Positions 35,184 to 42,845 are shown, counted from the first letter of the stretch. The stretch is 64,000 nucleotides of DNA from Pseudomonas flexibilis (GCF_000802425.1 NZ_JRUD01000019.1:62001-126000); one strand, 5' to 3'. Numbers and translations: made by a program. The notes: generated from the letters alone by a model not told the origin.

Positions 35184-36269
35184 TCAGTCGTACTGGTAGT
35201 AGTCGCGCGGCAGGTAACCCATGCCGTGCCAGATCGAGTGATGCTTCATGAACTCGCGCTGGCTGGTCAGCACGCGCTTGAACATCTCGTCCTTGGCGGC
35301 CATTTCGTCGAGCACCTCGTCGGTCACCCTCTGCAGCTCGCGCAGCACCGGCTCGGGCAGCACCTGGGCCTTCACGCCCTGCTGCTGATAGTCACGCAGG
35401 GCAGTCGGCTGGGCCCACTCGCTCTCGGCGAAACCCTTGAGGGTGGCCGCCTCGCAGCCCATCTCGATGAGCGCGCGACTTTCCGGCTTGAGCTTGTCCC
35501 AGACATTCTTGTTGACCAGCAGGTGCGAGGTGGTCAGCGTCTGGTGCCAGCCGGGCATGATGTAGTTCTTGATGATCTGGTCCAGGCCCAGCATCTTGTC
35601 CACCGCCGGCTGCGAGAATTCGGTGGCGTCAATGGTCTTGCGCTCCAACGCCTGGTAGATCTCCCCGCCGGGCACCATGGTCACCGAGGCGCCGAGCTTT
35701 TCCAGTACCTTGCCGCCGATGCCGGCGAAGCGGATGCGCAGGCCGTCGATGTCGCCCAGCTTCTCGATGGGCTTGGCGAACCAGCCGGCGCCTTCCGGGC
35801 CGATGATGCTGCACAGCATCGGATGGATGTTGCGCTGGGCATAGATTTCCTCGAGCAGCTTCTTGCCGTCGCCCTGGTAGTACCACGCCAGGTGCGCCGG
35901 CGGTTCCATGTTGAACGGTGCGCCGGAATACAGCGGCAGGGCCGGGATGGTGCCCTGGTCGTAGCCGACCCAGGTATAGCCGGCCGGATACTTGCCGGTG
36001 CTCACCGCATTCATGATCTCGAACGGTGGCACCAGTTCGCCGGGCTCGTAGTAGCGCAGCTGGATGTTGCCGCCCGAGATGGTCTTGAGCGATTCGGAGA
36101 GATGCTTGACCGGGGTGGTCAGGCCGACAAGGTGGGACGGGAAGGCCAGCGGTACCTGCCAGCGGATCTTCTCGCTGGCCATCACCGGGCTGGCCAGCAG
36201 GGTGCTGGTGAGCAGCGTAGTGGCGGTAACACTGAAGGTCAGGCGGGAAAGCTGTTGCTTCATGGACAT
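35184..36269 (-). CDS. TRAP transporter substrate-binding protein (DctP/TakP-like)
   Basis: The 361-residue periplasmic protein has a signal peptide ending at about residue 31 (SPVMA-SEK). It has the DctP-family ligand-site block LRIRFAGIGGKVLEKLGAS, with Arg180 in the place of the conserved carboxylate-binding arginine, and GGEIYQALERKTIDATEF. The sequence is closest in look to the TakP/lactate group, which binds 2-oxo and hydroxy acids. Its leader is about 115 bases, behind a -24/-12-like promoter and three operator copies. A hydroxybutyrate-type substrate is inferred from the neighbouring dehydrogenase. AAGGAA lies 6 bases before the ATG. Confidence 0.92.
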   Translation of the reverse strand: MSMKQQLSRLTFSVTATTLLTSTLLASPVMASEKIRWQVPLAFPSHLVGLTTPVKHLSESLKTISGGNIQLRYYEPGELVPPFEIMNAVSTGKYPAGYTWVGYDQGTIPALPLYSGAPFNMEPPAHLAWYYQGDGKKLLEEIYAQRNIHPMLCSIIGPEGAGWFAKPIEKLGDIDGLRIRFAGIGGKVLEKLGASVTMVPGGEIYQALERKTIDATEFSQPAVDKMLGLDQIIKNYIMPGWHQTLTTSHLLVNKNVWDKLKPESRALIEMGCEAATLKGFAESEWAQPTALRDYQQQGVKAQVLPEPVLRELQRVTDEVLDEMAAKDEMFKRVLTSQREFMKHHSIWHGMGYLPRDYYQYD

Positions 36270-36388
36270 GCTGAGTTCCTTCTTGTTGTTTTTGTATGTG
36301 CTACCGGTCGGACAGTAGCGCAGATCACGTCCGGTTCGCTGCTGCGATGGAACGCTGCAAGGGCACCGGCAGGTGGCGAAGGGAGCCA

Positions 36389-36405
36389 GGCAGGTTTCAT
36401 ACCTG
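36389..36405 (-). promoter_or_regulatory. Sigma-54 (-24/-12) promoter candidate of the TRAP operon
   Basis: Read on the minus strand, AGGTATGAAACCTGCC has GG and GC separated by exactly ten bases and fits the loose consensus except for the base before GG. It is about 120 bases before the binding-protein start and 60-130 bases from the operator copies. Confidence 0.5.
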
Positions 36406-36423
36406 TTCTGAAAATCCTTTTTA

Positions 36424-36436
36424 AATCAATAAGTAA
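36424..36436 (+). promoter_or_regulatory. IHF-like site between the operators and the TRAP promoter
   Basis: AATCAATAAGTAA matches WATCAANNNNTTR with one mismatch. It lies in an AT-rich stretch between the putative enhancer sites and the promoter, where IHF bending is typical of sigma-54 systems. Confidence 0.4.
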
Positions 36437-36455
36437 GAATCTGGAGCGACAAGCA

Positions 36456-36473
36456 CATCCGGAAATCTGGACA
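36456..36473. promoter_or_regulatory. Operator palindrome, TRAP copy 1
   Basis: CATCCGG-AAAT-CTGGACA has a perfect right arm and a weaker left arm (4 of 7). Confidence 0.5.
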
Positions 36474-36498
36474 TGCGCGACGGGTATCGGTGTCTGTT

Positions 36499-36516
36499 CG
36501 TCCAGAAACCTGGACT
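36499..36516. promoter_or_regulatory. Operator palindrome, TRAP copy 2
   Basis: CGTCCAG-AAAC-CTGGACT differs from the dehydrogenase copy 1 only at the outermost base of each arm and in the spacer. Confidence 0.65.
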
Positions 36517-36520
36517 CGTC

Positions 36521-36538
36521 TGTCCGGTTTTCTGAACG
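36521..36538. promoter_or_regulatory. Operator palindrome, TRAP copy 3
   Basis: TGTCCGG-TTTT-CTGAACG is a weaker copy, 22 bases (two helical turns) centre to centre from copy 2. Confidence 0.5.
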
Positions 36539-36587
36539 CCTGCGTGTGAGTCCGCGTGGTTGCTGGGTTTCGGCCCGGGTGAAGAAT

Positions 36588-36617
36588 TTGCATGGGCGAC
36601 GCTAAAGCCGGTAGAGT
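36588..36617 (+). promoter_or_regulatory. Sigma-70 promoter candidate of yggL
   Basis: TTGCAT (36588-36593) and TAGAGT (36612-36617) are separated by 18 bases and lie 29 bases before the yggL ATG. Confidence 0.45.
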
Positions 36618-36645
36618 GCCCGCCACTTTATTGAGGAGACACCCC

Positions 36646-36984
36646 ATGGCTAGATCCCGCCGCCTGCGCAAGAAACTCTGCGTCGACGAATTCCAGGAAC
36701 TGGGCTTCGAAGTGCAACTGAACTACCGCGACGGCATCAGCGACGCCGAGCGTAACGCCGCCATGGACGATTTCCTGGACCAGGCCATCGAGGCCAACGG
36801 CCTGGGCTTCATTGGCGCGGATGAGTACGGTTATGTCTGCCTGGGCCGTCGTGGTTCGGTAACCGCCGAACAGCGCGCCCAGGTCGAAGCCTGGCTCAAG
36901 GGTCATCGCGACCTGTCCCGCAGCGTGGCTGGCGAGCTGATCGACGTCTGGTACCCGGACGCGCCGATCCACCAGCCGCAGTAA
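36646..36984 (+). CDS. yggL: YggL family protein (DUF469, 50S-associated)
   Basis: The 112-residue cytosolic protein starts MARSRRLRKKLCVDEFQELG and contains the YggL block NGLGFIGADEYGYVC. YggL of E. coli binds the 50S ribosomal subunit. GAGGAGA (36633-36639) lies 6 bases before the ATG at 36646; an in-frame ATG at 36592 lies in the promoter. A strong terminator follows, so it is a single-gene unit. Confidence 0.92.
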   Translation: MARSRRLRKKLCVDEFQELGFEVQLNYRDGISDAERNAAMDDFLDQAIEANGLGFIGADEYGYVCLGRRGSVTAEQRAQVEAWLKGHRDLSRSVAGELIDVWYPDAPIHQPQ

Positions 36985-37003
36985 CGGCCAGCGGAACCGA
37001 TCA

Positions 37004-37026
37004 AGCCCTCCTCACGAGGGCTTTTT
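37004..37026 (+). terminator. Rho-independent terminator of yggL
   Basis: AGCCCTC and GAGGGCT form a seven-pair stem with a CTCAC loop, followed by a run of six T. Confidence 0.88.
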
Positions 37027-37133
37027 TGTGGCCGGTGGGCACCAGTCAAACGCCAGGACTGCGACCTTTGCGCCAATTGTGGCGGGCCAGGGCAGCGCGC
37101 TACCTTCTGGAACCTTGTCCGGAGAGCATTGCC

Positions 37134-37787
37134 ATGAAGCGCATCGCTGCCATTGTCCTGTTGGGTCTGGTAATGGCCGGGCCGCTGCTGGCCTCGCGTT
37201 CCGATCGCGTCGACACCCTCATCACCGAAGCCCGCACCGCCTTGTCAGCAGGCGACTATCAGGGTGCGCTGGGGAGTCTGCTCGAGGCGGAGCGGACGCT
37301 GGGGTTTGCCAATCCGGTGATTCTGCATCTGCGCATCACCGCCCAGCAGATGCCGCTGGAGGCGGGCAACTACCGCTACCTCGACCTGCGTGAGCAGCGC
37401 GGCAACTGCGCGATCTACATGCACGAGTTCGGCGTGAACCACCCGGCGGATGCGATCTCTCCGGACATCTCGCGCATCTGCGCAACGCTCAAGAGCTATC
37501 CCCGCGAGGCGCTGGAGGTGGTGCGCGCCAATCTGGAGGCGAGCCGCTACACGGCGGCGCTGGACGATCTGGCCGCGCTGGAGAAATTCGGTGGCGCCTG
37601 GTCCGAGCCGCAGGCGCTGCTGAAGATTCGTGCGCTCGAACAGGCGCTGGCGGTCGAGCGCAATCCCGAACGCAAGCAGGCGCTGCGGCGGGAAGTTGAC
37701 GACTACCTGGCGCGGGTGTCGGCGGGGCAAGGCCAGCCGCTCCCGGCCGACCTGGCATATGTGCGGATGCTGGCCGGCGGGGACTGA
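37134..37787 (+). CDS. Exported protein of unknown function
   Basis: I do not recognise this 217-residue protein. It begins with a signal peptide (MKRIAAIVLLGLVMAGPLLA, cleavage near residue 20). The mature part looks like a short helical repeat protein: TLITEARTALSAGDYQGALGSLLEAE resembles a TPR helix pair, and a second similar segment is EVVRANLEASRYTAALDDLAALEKF. Two cysteines (RGNCAIYMHEF, SRICATLKS) could form a disulphide. GGAGAG lies about 7 bases before the ATG. It stands alone between yggL and the convergent polyamine genes. Confidence 0.78.
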   Translation: MKRIAAIVLLGLVMAGPLLASRSDRVDTLITEARTALSAGDYQGALGSLLEAERTLGFANPVILHLRITAQQMPLEAGNYRYLDLREQRGNCAIYMHEFGVNHPADAISPDISRICATLKSYPREALEVVRANLEASRYTAALDDLAALEKFGGAWSEPQALLKIRALEQALAVERNPERKQALRREVDDYLARVSAGQGQPLPADLAYVRMLAGGD

Positions 37788-37861
37788 CAGCATCGCGGCT
37801 GAGAAGATGGCCAGATCCGTAGAGCTCAAGGCGCAGTCTTGGCCACCGCGCTCAGAAACGA

Positions 37862-37887
37862 CATCGCCCGCCGAAAGGCGGGCGATG
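37862..37887. terminator. Strong hairpin between the exported protein gene and the polyamine genes
   Basis: CATCGCCCGCC and GGCGGGCGATG form a perfect eleven-pair stem closed by a GAAA tetraloop. On the minus strand it is followed by a T-rich stretch, so it most likely ends the nspC operon transcript. Confidence 0.75.
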
Positions 37888-37904
37888 CGTATTGCACGTG
37901 ACGG

Positions 37905-39143
37905 TCAGGCGTTCCAGGGACGGTCGCCGTGCTCGTCCTTGACGCGGGTCGGCAGGCCCATCTGGTCGAGCAGGGTCAGGAACGGCTCGGGCGGCAGCTC
38001 CTCCACGTTGACCATCTGCCGTGCATCCCAGTCGCCACGGGCGATCAGGCGGGCGGCGGCCACCGGTGGCACGCCGGCAGTGTAGGAGATGCCCTGGCTG
38101 TCGGTCTCGGCGAAGGCTTCCTCGTGGTCGGCCACGTTGTAGATCAGCACTTCGCGCGGTTGGCCATTCTTGCTGCCCTTCACCAGGTCGGCGATGCAGG
38201 TCTTGCCGGTGTAGCCGGGCGCCAGCGAAGCCGGGTCGGGCAGCACGGCCTTGACCACCTTGAGGGGCACCACTTCCTGGCCCTCGGCAGTCTTCACCGG
38301 CTGCTCGGAGAGCAGGCCCAGGTTCTTCAGCACGCTGAATACATTGATGTAGTGGTCGCCAAAGCTCATCCAGAAGCGGATGTTCGGCACGTCCAGGTTC
38401 TTGGACAGCGAATGCACCTCGTCGTGGCCGGTCAGGTACAGGTTCTGCGCGCCGACCACCGGCAGGTCATCGGTACGCTTGACCTCGAACATGCTGTTCG
38501 GCGTCCACTGGCGGTTCTGCCAGCTCCACACGGTGCCGGTGAATTCGCGGAAATTGATTTCCGGATCGAAGTTGGTTGCGAAGTACTTGCCGTGCGAGCC
38601 GGCGTTGACGTCGAGAATGTCGATGGAGTCGATCCGGTCGAAGTACTGCTTGTTGGCCAGCGCGGCCCAGGCGTTGACCACGCCCGGGTCAAAGCCGATG
38701 CCGAGAATGGCGGTAATGCCTCTCTCGCGGCATTCGTCCAGGTGCTTCCACTCGTAGTTGCCATACCACGGCGGGGTCTCGCAGATCCTGCTCGGATCCT
38801 CGTGGATGGCGGTGTCCAGGTAGGCGGCGCCGGTTTCCATGCAGGCGCGCAGCACGGACATATTGAGGAAGGCAGAGCCAACATTGATGACGATCTGCGA
38901 GTCGGTCTCGCGGATCAATGCCTTGGTCGCCTCGATATCCAGCGCATCCAGGGCATAGGCCCTGATCTCGGCGGGCTGTTTCAGGCTGCCCTTGGCCGTG
39001 ACGCTGTCGATGATGGCCTGACATTTGGAGAGATTGCGCGACGCAATGGCGATACGACCCAGTTCGTCGTTGTGCTGCGCGCACTTGTGAGCCACTACCT
39101 TGGCAACACCCCCTGCACCAATGATCAGTACGTTCTTCTTCAA
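37905..39143 (-). CDS. Carboxynorspermidine/carboxyspermidine dehydrogenase (saccharopine dehydrogenase family)
   Basis: The 412-residue enzyme has the N-terminal Rossmann motif LIIGAGGVAKVVAHK, the family block GFDPGVVNAWAALA and SISYTAGVPPVAAARLIARG. It reductively joins aspartate semialdehyde with a diamine, making carboxyspermidine from putrescine or carboxynorspermidine from diaminopropane. The next enzyme, NspC, is encoded just upstream. The start is TTG at 39143, with GGGAG 6 bases upstream and the canonical MKKNVLIIGAG following. It is 24 bases after nspC, so the two form an operon. Lysine-metabolism saccharopine dehydrogenase is less likely given the pairing. Confidence 0.9.
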   Translation of the reverse strand: MKKNVLIIGAGGVAKVVAHKCAQHNDELGRIAIASRNLSKCQAIIDSVTAKGSLKQPAEIRAYALDALDIEATKALIRETDSQIVINVGSAFLNMSVLRACMETGAAYLDTAIHEDPSRICETPPWYGNYEWKHLDECRERGITAILGIGFDPGVVNAWAALANKQYFDRIDSIDILDVNAGSHGKYFATNFDPEINFREFTGTVWSWQNRQWTPNSMFEVKRTDDLPVVGAQNLYLTGHDEVHSLSKNLDVPNIRFWMSFGDHYINVFSVLKNLGLLSEQPVKTAEGQEVVPLKVVKAVLPDPASLAPGYTGKTCIADLVKGSKNGQPREVLIYNVADHEEAFAETDSQGISYTAGVPPVAAARLIARGDWDARQMVNVEELPPEPFLTLLDQMGLPTRVKDEHGDRPWNA

Positions 39144-39167
39144 TTATTTCTCCCTCGCTGCCGGCCT

Positions 39168-40265
39168 TCAGGAAAGGCTGGACAGGTAGTCGTCGTAACC
39201 AAATTCACGGACCAGCTCGATGCTGCCATCGAGCTGCCGCACGGCGATGGACGGCATTTTCAGGCCGTTGAACCAGTTTTTCTTGACCATGGTGTACCCT
39301 GCCGCGTCGATGAACGACAGGCGATCGCCGATGGCCAGCGGACGATCGAACCGGTACTCGCCGAAGATGTCTCCGGCCAGACAGGATTTGCCGCACACCA
39401 TGTAGGTGTGCTCACCCTCGCTGGGTGCCATCTTGGCATTCAGGCGGTAGATCAGCAGGTCGAGCATGTGCGCCTCGATAGAGCTGTCCACCACCGCCAG
39501 GTGCTTGCCGTTGTAGAGGGTGTCGAGCACGGTCACTTCCAGCGACGCGCTCAGGGTGATCGCGGCCTCGCCCGGCTCCAGGTAGACCTGCACGCCGTGG
39601 CGTTCGGCGAAGGCTTTCAGGCGCGCGCAGAAGGCATCCAGCGGGTAGCCTTCGCCAGTGAAGTGGATACCGCCACCCAGGCTTACCCACTGCACCTGCT
39701 TGAGCAGATGGCCGAAGCGCTCCTCGATATGGGTCAGCATCTGGTCGAACAGCTCGAAACTGCTGTTCTCGCAGTTGTTGTGGAACATGAAGCCGGAGAT
39801 CTTGCCGATCACCGCCTCGATCTTCGCCGGGTCGTGCTCGCCCAGGCGGCTGTGCGGACGGGCCGGGTCGGCGAGGATGAAATCGGAGCTGCTGACGCCC
39901 GGATTCACCCGCAGGCCGCGCACATGATTGGCCGAAGCCTGTTCGAAGCGCTGCAGCTGGCCGATGGAGTTGAAGATGATCTTGTCCGAGGCGGCCAGCA
40001 CTTCCTCGATCTCGTCGTCGGCCCAGGCCACGCTGTAGGCGTGGGTCTCGCCGGGAAACTTCTCGCGGCCCAGTTTCACTTCGTACAGGGAGGACGAAGT
40101 GGTGCCGTCCATGTACTGGTGCATCAGATCGAACACCGACCAGGTGGCGAAGCACTTCAGCGCCAGCAGCGCCTTGGCCCCGGAGTGCTCGCGCACGTAG
40201 GCGATCTTCTCCAGGTTGGGCAGCAGTTTCTGCTTGTCGATCAGGTAATAAGGCGTCTTGAGCAT
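39168..40265 (-). CDS. nspC: Carboxynorspermidine/carboxyspermidine decarboxylase
   Basis: The 365-residue PLP enzyme of the fold III decarboxylase group removes the carboxyl group to give spermidine or norspermidine. The PLP lysine is K37 in ALLALKCFA, and the conserved Cys-Asp motif is in CGKSCLAGDIFGEY. The N-terminus MLKTPYYLIDKQKLLPNLE is the family standard, which fixes the start at 40265; the frame continues upstream without good signals. No strong ribosome-binding site is seen. The alternative spermidine route avoids S-adenosylmethionine decarboxylase. The downstream partner is the dehydrogenase. Confidence 0.92.
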   Translation of the reverse strand: MLKTPYYLIDKQKLLPNLEKIAYVREHSGAKALLALKCFATWSVFDLMHQYMDGTTSSSLYEVKLGREKFPGETHAYSVAWADDEIEEVLAASDKIIFNSIGQLQRFEQASANHVRGLRVNPGVSSSDFILADPARPHSRLGEHDPAKIEAVIGKISGFMFHNNCENSSFELFDQMLTHIEERFGHLLKQVQWVSLGGGIHFTGEGYPLDAFCARLKAFAERHGVQVYLEPGEAAITLSASLEVTVLDTLYNGKHLAVVDSSIEAHMLDLLIYRLNAKMAPSEGEHTYMVCGKSCLAGDIFGEYRFDRPLAIGDRLSFIDAAGYTMVKKNWFNGLKMPSIAVRQLDGSIELVREFGYDDYLSSLS

Positions 40266-40305
40266 CTGTAAACCCGTGCGAGTCGGCTGGCGGAGGCGGC
40301 CAAGG

Positions 40306-40327
40306 CCCCCCCTTTTCAAAGAGGGGG
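40306..40327 (-). other. G/C-run hairpin in the nspC leader
   Basis: CCCCC (40306-40310) pairs with GGGGG (40323-40327), followed inwards by one mismatch and four further pairs around a two-base loop. It lies about 40 bases before nspC on the minus strand. It may be an attenuator or the 3' end of the MAPEG transcript; there is no T run. Confidence 0.35.
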
Positions 40328-40460
40328 CGCATTGTGCCGATAACCGTCGCGGACTGGAAGGCCGCGAGCTGACTATCTCGTTTCGGGTTGTCTCAACTCA
40401 AGGTGACGAACAGATTGCAACGCCGGTAAATGGCGTCGAAAAACCGATACCCGGCGCCGT

Positions 40461-40880
40461 TCAGCTAGCCGCCAATTGCCAGGCGCTGAGCCCCAGGAGC
40501 GCCAGCAATACGCCGGTGCCGAGCACGAACACCGGCATACGGCGCGAAAGCTGGTTCGAGCCGATGTGAATACCGGCATGCACCACGCGCAGCGCCACGT
40601 ACAGCCAGGCGAGCAACAGCGCCGGCAGGCTGACCCCGTCGATGGCATGCAGCATCAGGCACAGCGCGTAGAACAGCACCGGGGATTCGAACTGGTTGGC
40701 CAGATTATTGGACACCTTGACCACCGGCTCCGGCCAGGCCCGGTTGTCCAGCGCGGCTTCCCTCATGTTGACGGCGCGGGACTTGACTGCGCCGGCCTTG
40801 CGTCGGGCGAGGACGATGTAAATGGCAAGGGTCAGGGCGATCTGGGCGAGAACCGGCCAGAAAATCAGTGCGGCATTCAT
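40461..40880 (-). CDS. MAPEG family membrane protein
   Basis: The 139-residue protein has four membrane helices and the MAPEG pattern: NNLANQFESPVLFYALCLML, and ALRVVHAGIHIGSN near the third helix. MAPEG proteins include membrane glutathione transferases and related enzymes, but many bacterial members have no known activity. GGAG lies 8 bases before the ATG at 40880. It is the last of five minus-strand small genes. Confidence 0.85.
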   Translation of the reverse strand: MNAALIFWPVLAQIALTLAIYIVLARRKAGAVKSRAVNMREAALDNRAWPEPVVKVSNNLANQFESPVLFYALCLMLHAIDGVSLPALLLAWLYVALRVVHAGIHIGSNQLSRRMPVFVLGTGVLLALLGLSAWQLAAS

Positions 40881-40969
40881 CCGTTGAACTCCAGGTGGCG
40901 GGGAGACTGTGCGAGCAGGGGTCGATTCTGAACGATGCGCCGGCCGGCAGCCGGCACGGGTGCGCAGAT

Positions 40970-41407
40970 TCAGGCGGCTTCCGGGTCGGCCCAGGTCATG
41001 GTCCATTCCTCGTGGCCGGTATGCTCGTCCGGCTGGCGGACCTGGCGGCGGAAGCCATGCTTCTCGTAGAAGGCGATGCTGCGCGCGTTGGCGGCGTATA
41101 CGCGCAGCGTGAGCTCCTGGCGCAGGTGCTGGGCGTGCTGGAGCAGGCGTGCACCGATGCCCTCACCCTGGCGGTCGGGCGCCACGAACAGCGCCGACAG
41201 GGTTGGGCCGACGAGGGACAGGAAACCCAGCACCTGGCCATTTTCCTCGTACACATAGGACTCGGCGGCCGGCAGGTAGACCTCCTGCATGTCGCCGACC
41301 CGCGCCACCCAGTAGTCCGGGGTGATGAAGTCGTGGGCCTGGATGGAAGCGTTCAGCCAGACGCCGAGCACGGCGTCCATGTCGGTAGGGGCGAAGGATC
41401 GGATCAT
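40970..41407 (-). CDS. GNAT family N-acetyltransferase
   Basis: The 145-residue enzyme transfers an acetyl group from acetyl-CoA. The acyl-CoA loop is LFVAPDRQGEGIGARLLQHA (RxxGxG/A type) and the C-terminal part has RSIAFYEKHGFRR. The N-terminus MIRSFAPTDMDAVLGVWLNASIQAH resembles YjaB-type acetyltransferases. The substrate is unknown. It lies between CopD-like and MAPEG genes with 50-90 base gaps. Confidence 0.88.
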   Translation of the reverse strand: MIRSFAPTDMDAVLGVWLNASIQAHDFITPDYWVARVGDMQEVYLPAAESYVYEENGQVLGFLSLVGPTLSALFVAPDRQGEGIGARLLQHAQHLRQELTLRVYAANARSIAFYEKHGFRRQVRQPDEHTGHEEWTMTWADPEAA

Positions 41408-41458
41408 GTTCTTGTTCTTCGAGGATCGGATGGCCGGATGCTCGCACAGAAGCCGTTC

Positions 41459-41902
41459 TCAGGCCAGCCAGCCGAGGCGGAAGCCTACACCGGTCAGCAC
41501 GAAGAGCACTGCGATCAGCGTGACGGGGTATACATGCCAGGCCAGCGCCGTCAGGTTGTGGTTGCCGAGCCGGGGAATGATGCGCAGCCGGGCATCGGCC
41601 GCCAGTGCCGCGGTAGCCAGCAGCAGGCCGAGCTTGATCAGCAGCAGGTTAGCGGCCGGGTTGGCGCGGTTGCCCAGCGCGGCCAGGTCCGGCAGGTAGT
41701 GGGCCGCCAGGTACAGGCCACTGGCGATCTGTACGATCAGCGCCGGGATGCCGACGCGTTCGTAGGCGGACTCGAAACGGCGGAGGAACTCCAGGTCCCG
41801 GCTGCGCAGCACCTTCGGCAGGATGGCCAGCGCCAGCACCAGATGCCCGCCGGTCCAGACGGTGGCGCCCAGCACATGGGCGAGGAGGGCGAGTTCGTAC
41901 AT
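41459..41902 (-). CDS. CopD-like membrane protein
   Basis: The 147-residue protein has four membrane helices. The N-terminal block LLAHVLGATVWTGGHLVLAL with His9 and His20 is shared with CopD/YcnJ-type copper-resistance proteins, whose conserved histidines may bind metal or haem. AGGAG lies 7 bases before the ATG. No CopC gene is adjacent, so a copper role is not supported by context. Confidence 0.75.
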   Translation of the reverse strand: MYELALLAHVLGATVWTGGHLVLALAILPKVLRSRDLEFLRRFESAYERVGIPALIVQIASGLYLAAHYLPDLAALGNRANPAANLLLIKLGLLLATAALAADARLRIIPRLGNHNLTALAWHVYPVTLIAVLFVLTGVGFRLGWLA

Positions 41903-41969
41903 GGGTGGCTCCTGTCAGCTGGCGGTGCTAGAGCATTCCGCGTGTTCACCCACATGGCCTTGACGGGGA

Positions 41970-42407
41970 TCAGAGCCAGCGCCGCGTGCGTTGCCGATAG
42001 GCCTGAAACTGCTCGGCGAAGCGGCCTTCGACCATGCGTTCCTCGCGGGGAATCACCACCTGGTTCATGTAAAGGAAGAAGGCCAGCGGGCCGAGCAGCG
42101 CCGGCCAGGAATCACGCCACAAGGCGAAGCCGATCAGTACGAGCAGCATGCCCAGGTACATGGGGTTGCGTGACAGTCGGTAGAGGCCGTCAGTGACCAG
42201 GGTATCGGGGCTGCGGGTCGGGTCCACCGTGGTCCCGCGTGCGCGGAACAGCCCGGCGGCAAGGATCAGCAGCAGCCCCCCGACCAGCAACAGGGCTATG
42301 CCGAGCCAGGGCAGTCCGGGCAGGCCCAGGGGCGCGGGCAGCAGGCGGTCGAACAGCCAGGGCAGGCCGAGCAACGCCAGCATGACCAACAAGGGATAAC
42401 GTGCCAT
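41970..42407 (-). CDS. Isoprenylcysteine carboxyl methyltransferase-like (ICMT/PEMT) membrane protein
   Basis: The 145-residue membrane protein has about four helices and the C-terminal SAM-binding block of the ICMT superfamily: LVTDGLYRLSRNPMYLGMLLVL followed by VIPREERMVEGRFAEQFQAYRQ. The N-x-x-Y-x-G motif with the ExxxxE helix is diagnostic. The acceptor is unknown in bacteria. AGGAGG lies 5 bases before the ATG. Confidence 0.88.
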   Translation of the reverse strand: MARYPLLVMLALLGLPWLFDRLLPAPLGLPGLPWLGIALLLVGGLLLILAAGLFRARGTTVDPTRSPDTLVTDGLYRLSRNPMYLGMLLVLIGFALWRDSWPALLGPLAFFLYMNQVVIPREERMVEGRFAEQFQAYRQRTRRWL

Positions 42408-42461
42408 GGAGCCTCCTGGAATACGGTGCTCGGGCAGTCTACGCGGCGCGCCTGGCGCTGC

Positions 42462-42845
42462 CTATCCGGACGGCTTCGGGCAGTTGCCGGCCTGCTGCGC
42501 GGCGCGGGCCAACAGGCGCTCGCGCTCGGTTTCTAGCAGCTCGCGCAGCCGGCTCAGTTCGTCCATGCGGGCCTCCAGGACGACGAGCTTGTCCGCGATC
42601 AGCGCGGCGCCTCGGGCGCAGTCCAGTTGTCGGTTGCGCCGCGCGGCAAGCAGTTCGCGGCATTCCTCCAGGGCAAACCCCATGGCCTGGGCGTGGCGGA
42701 TGAAGGCCAGTTCGGCCACGGCCTGCTCGTCGTACTCCCGGTAGTTGTTGGCGCGCCGGCGGGCCTGCAACAGGCCGATGCGCTCGTAGTAGCGCAGCGT
42801 GTGCCGGCTGGCGCCGCTGCGGATTTCCAGTTCGCCGATACGCAT
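42462..42845 (-). CDS. MerR-family transcriptional regulator
   Basis: The 127-residue regulator has an N-terminal MerR helix-turn-helix (MRIGELEIRSGASRHTLRYY, then RANNYREYDEQAVAEL) and a long C-terminal dimerisation coiled coil. A single cysteine (LDCARG) makes metal sensing of the CueR or MerR type unlikely. It is divergent from the epimerase gene (73-base gap) and upstream of the ICMT gene (54-base gap), which are its most likely targets. Confidence 0.88.
   Translation of the reverse strand: MRIGELEIRSGASRHTLRYYERIGLLQARRRANNYREYDEQAVAELAFIRHAQAMGFALEECRELLAARRNRQLDCARGAALIADKLVVLEARMDELSRLRELLETERERLLARAAQQAGNCPKPSG

Larger units (their letters stand above)
36270..36645. other. Divergent regulatory stretch between the TRAP operon and yggL
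   Basis: This 376-base stretch contains a sigma-54-like promoter (36389-36405, minus strand), an IHF-like site (36424-36436), three operator-like palindromes (36456-36538) and a sigma-70-like promoter of yggL. No gene is seen. Confidence 0.65.

Noticed and set aside
37929-40271. Open frame of 780 codons on the plus strand over the polyamine genes
   Set aside because: The minus-strand genes have complete families and motifs; this frame shows only compositional bias.
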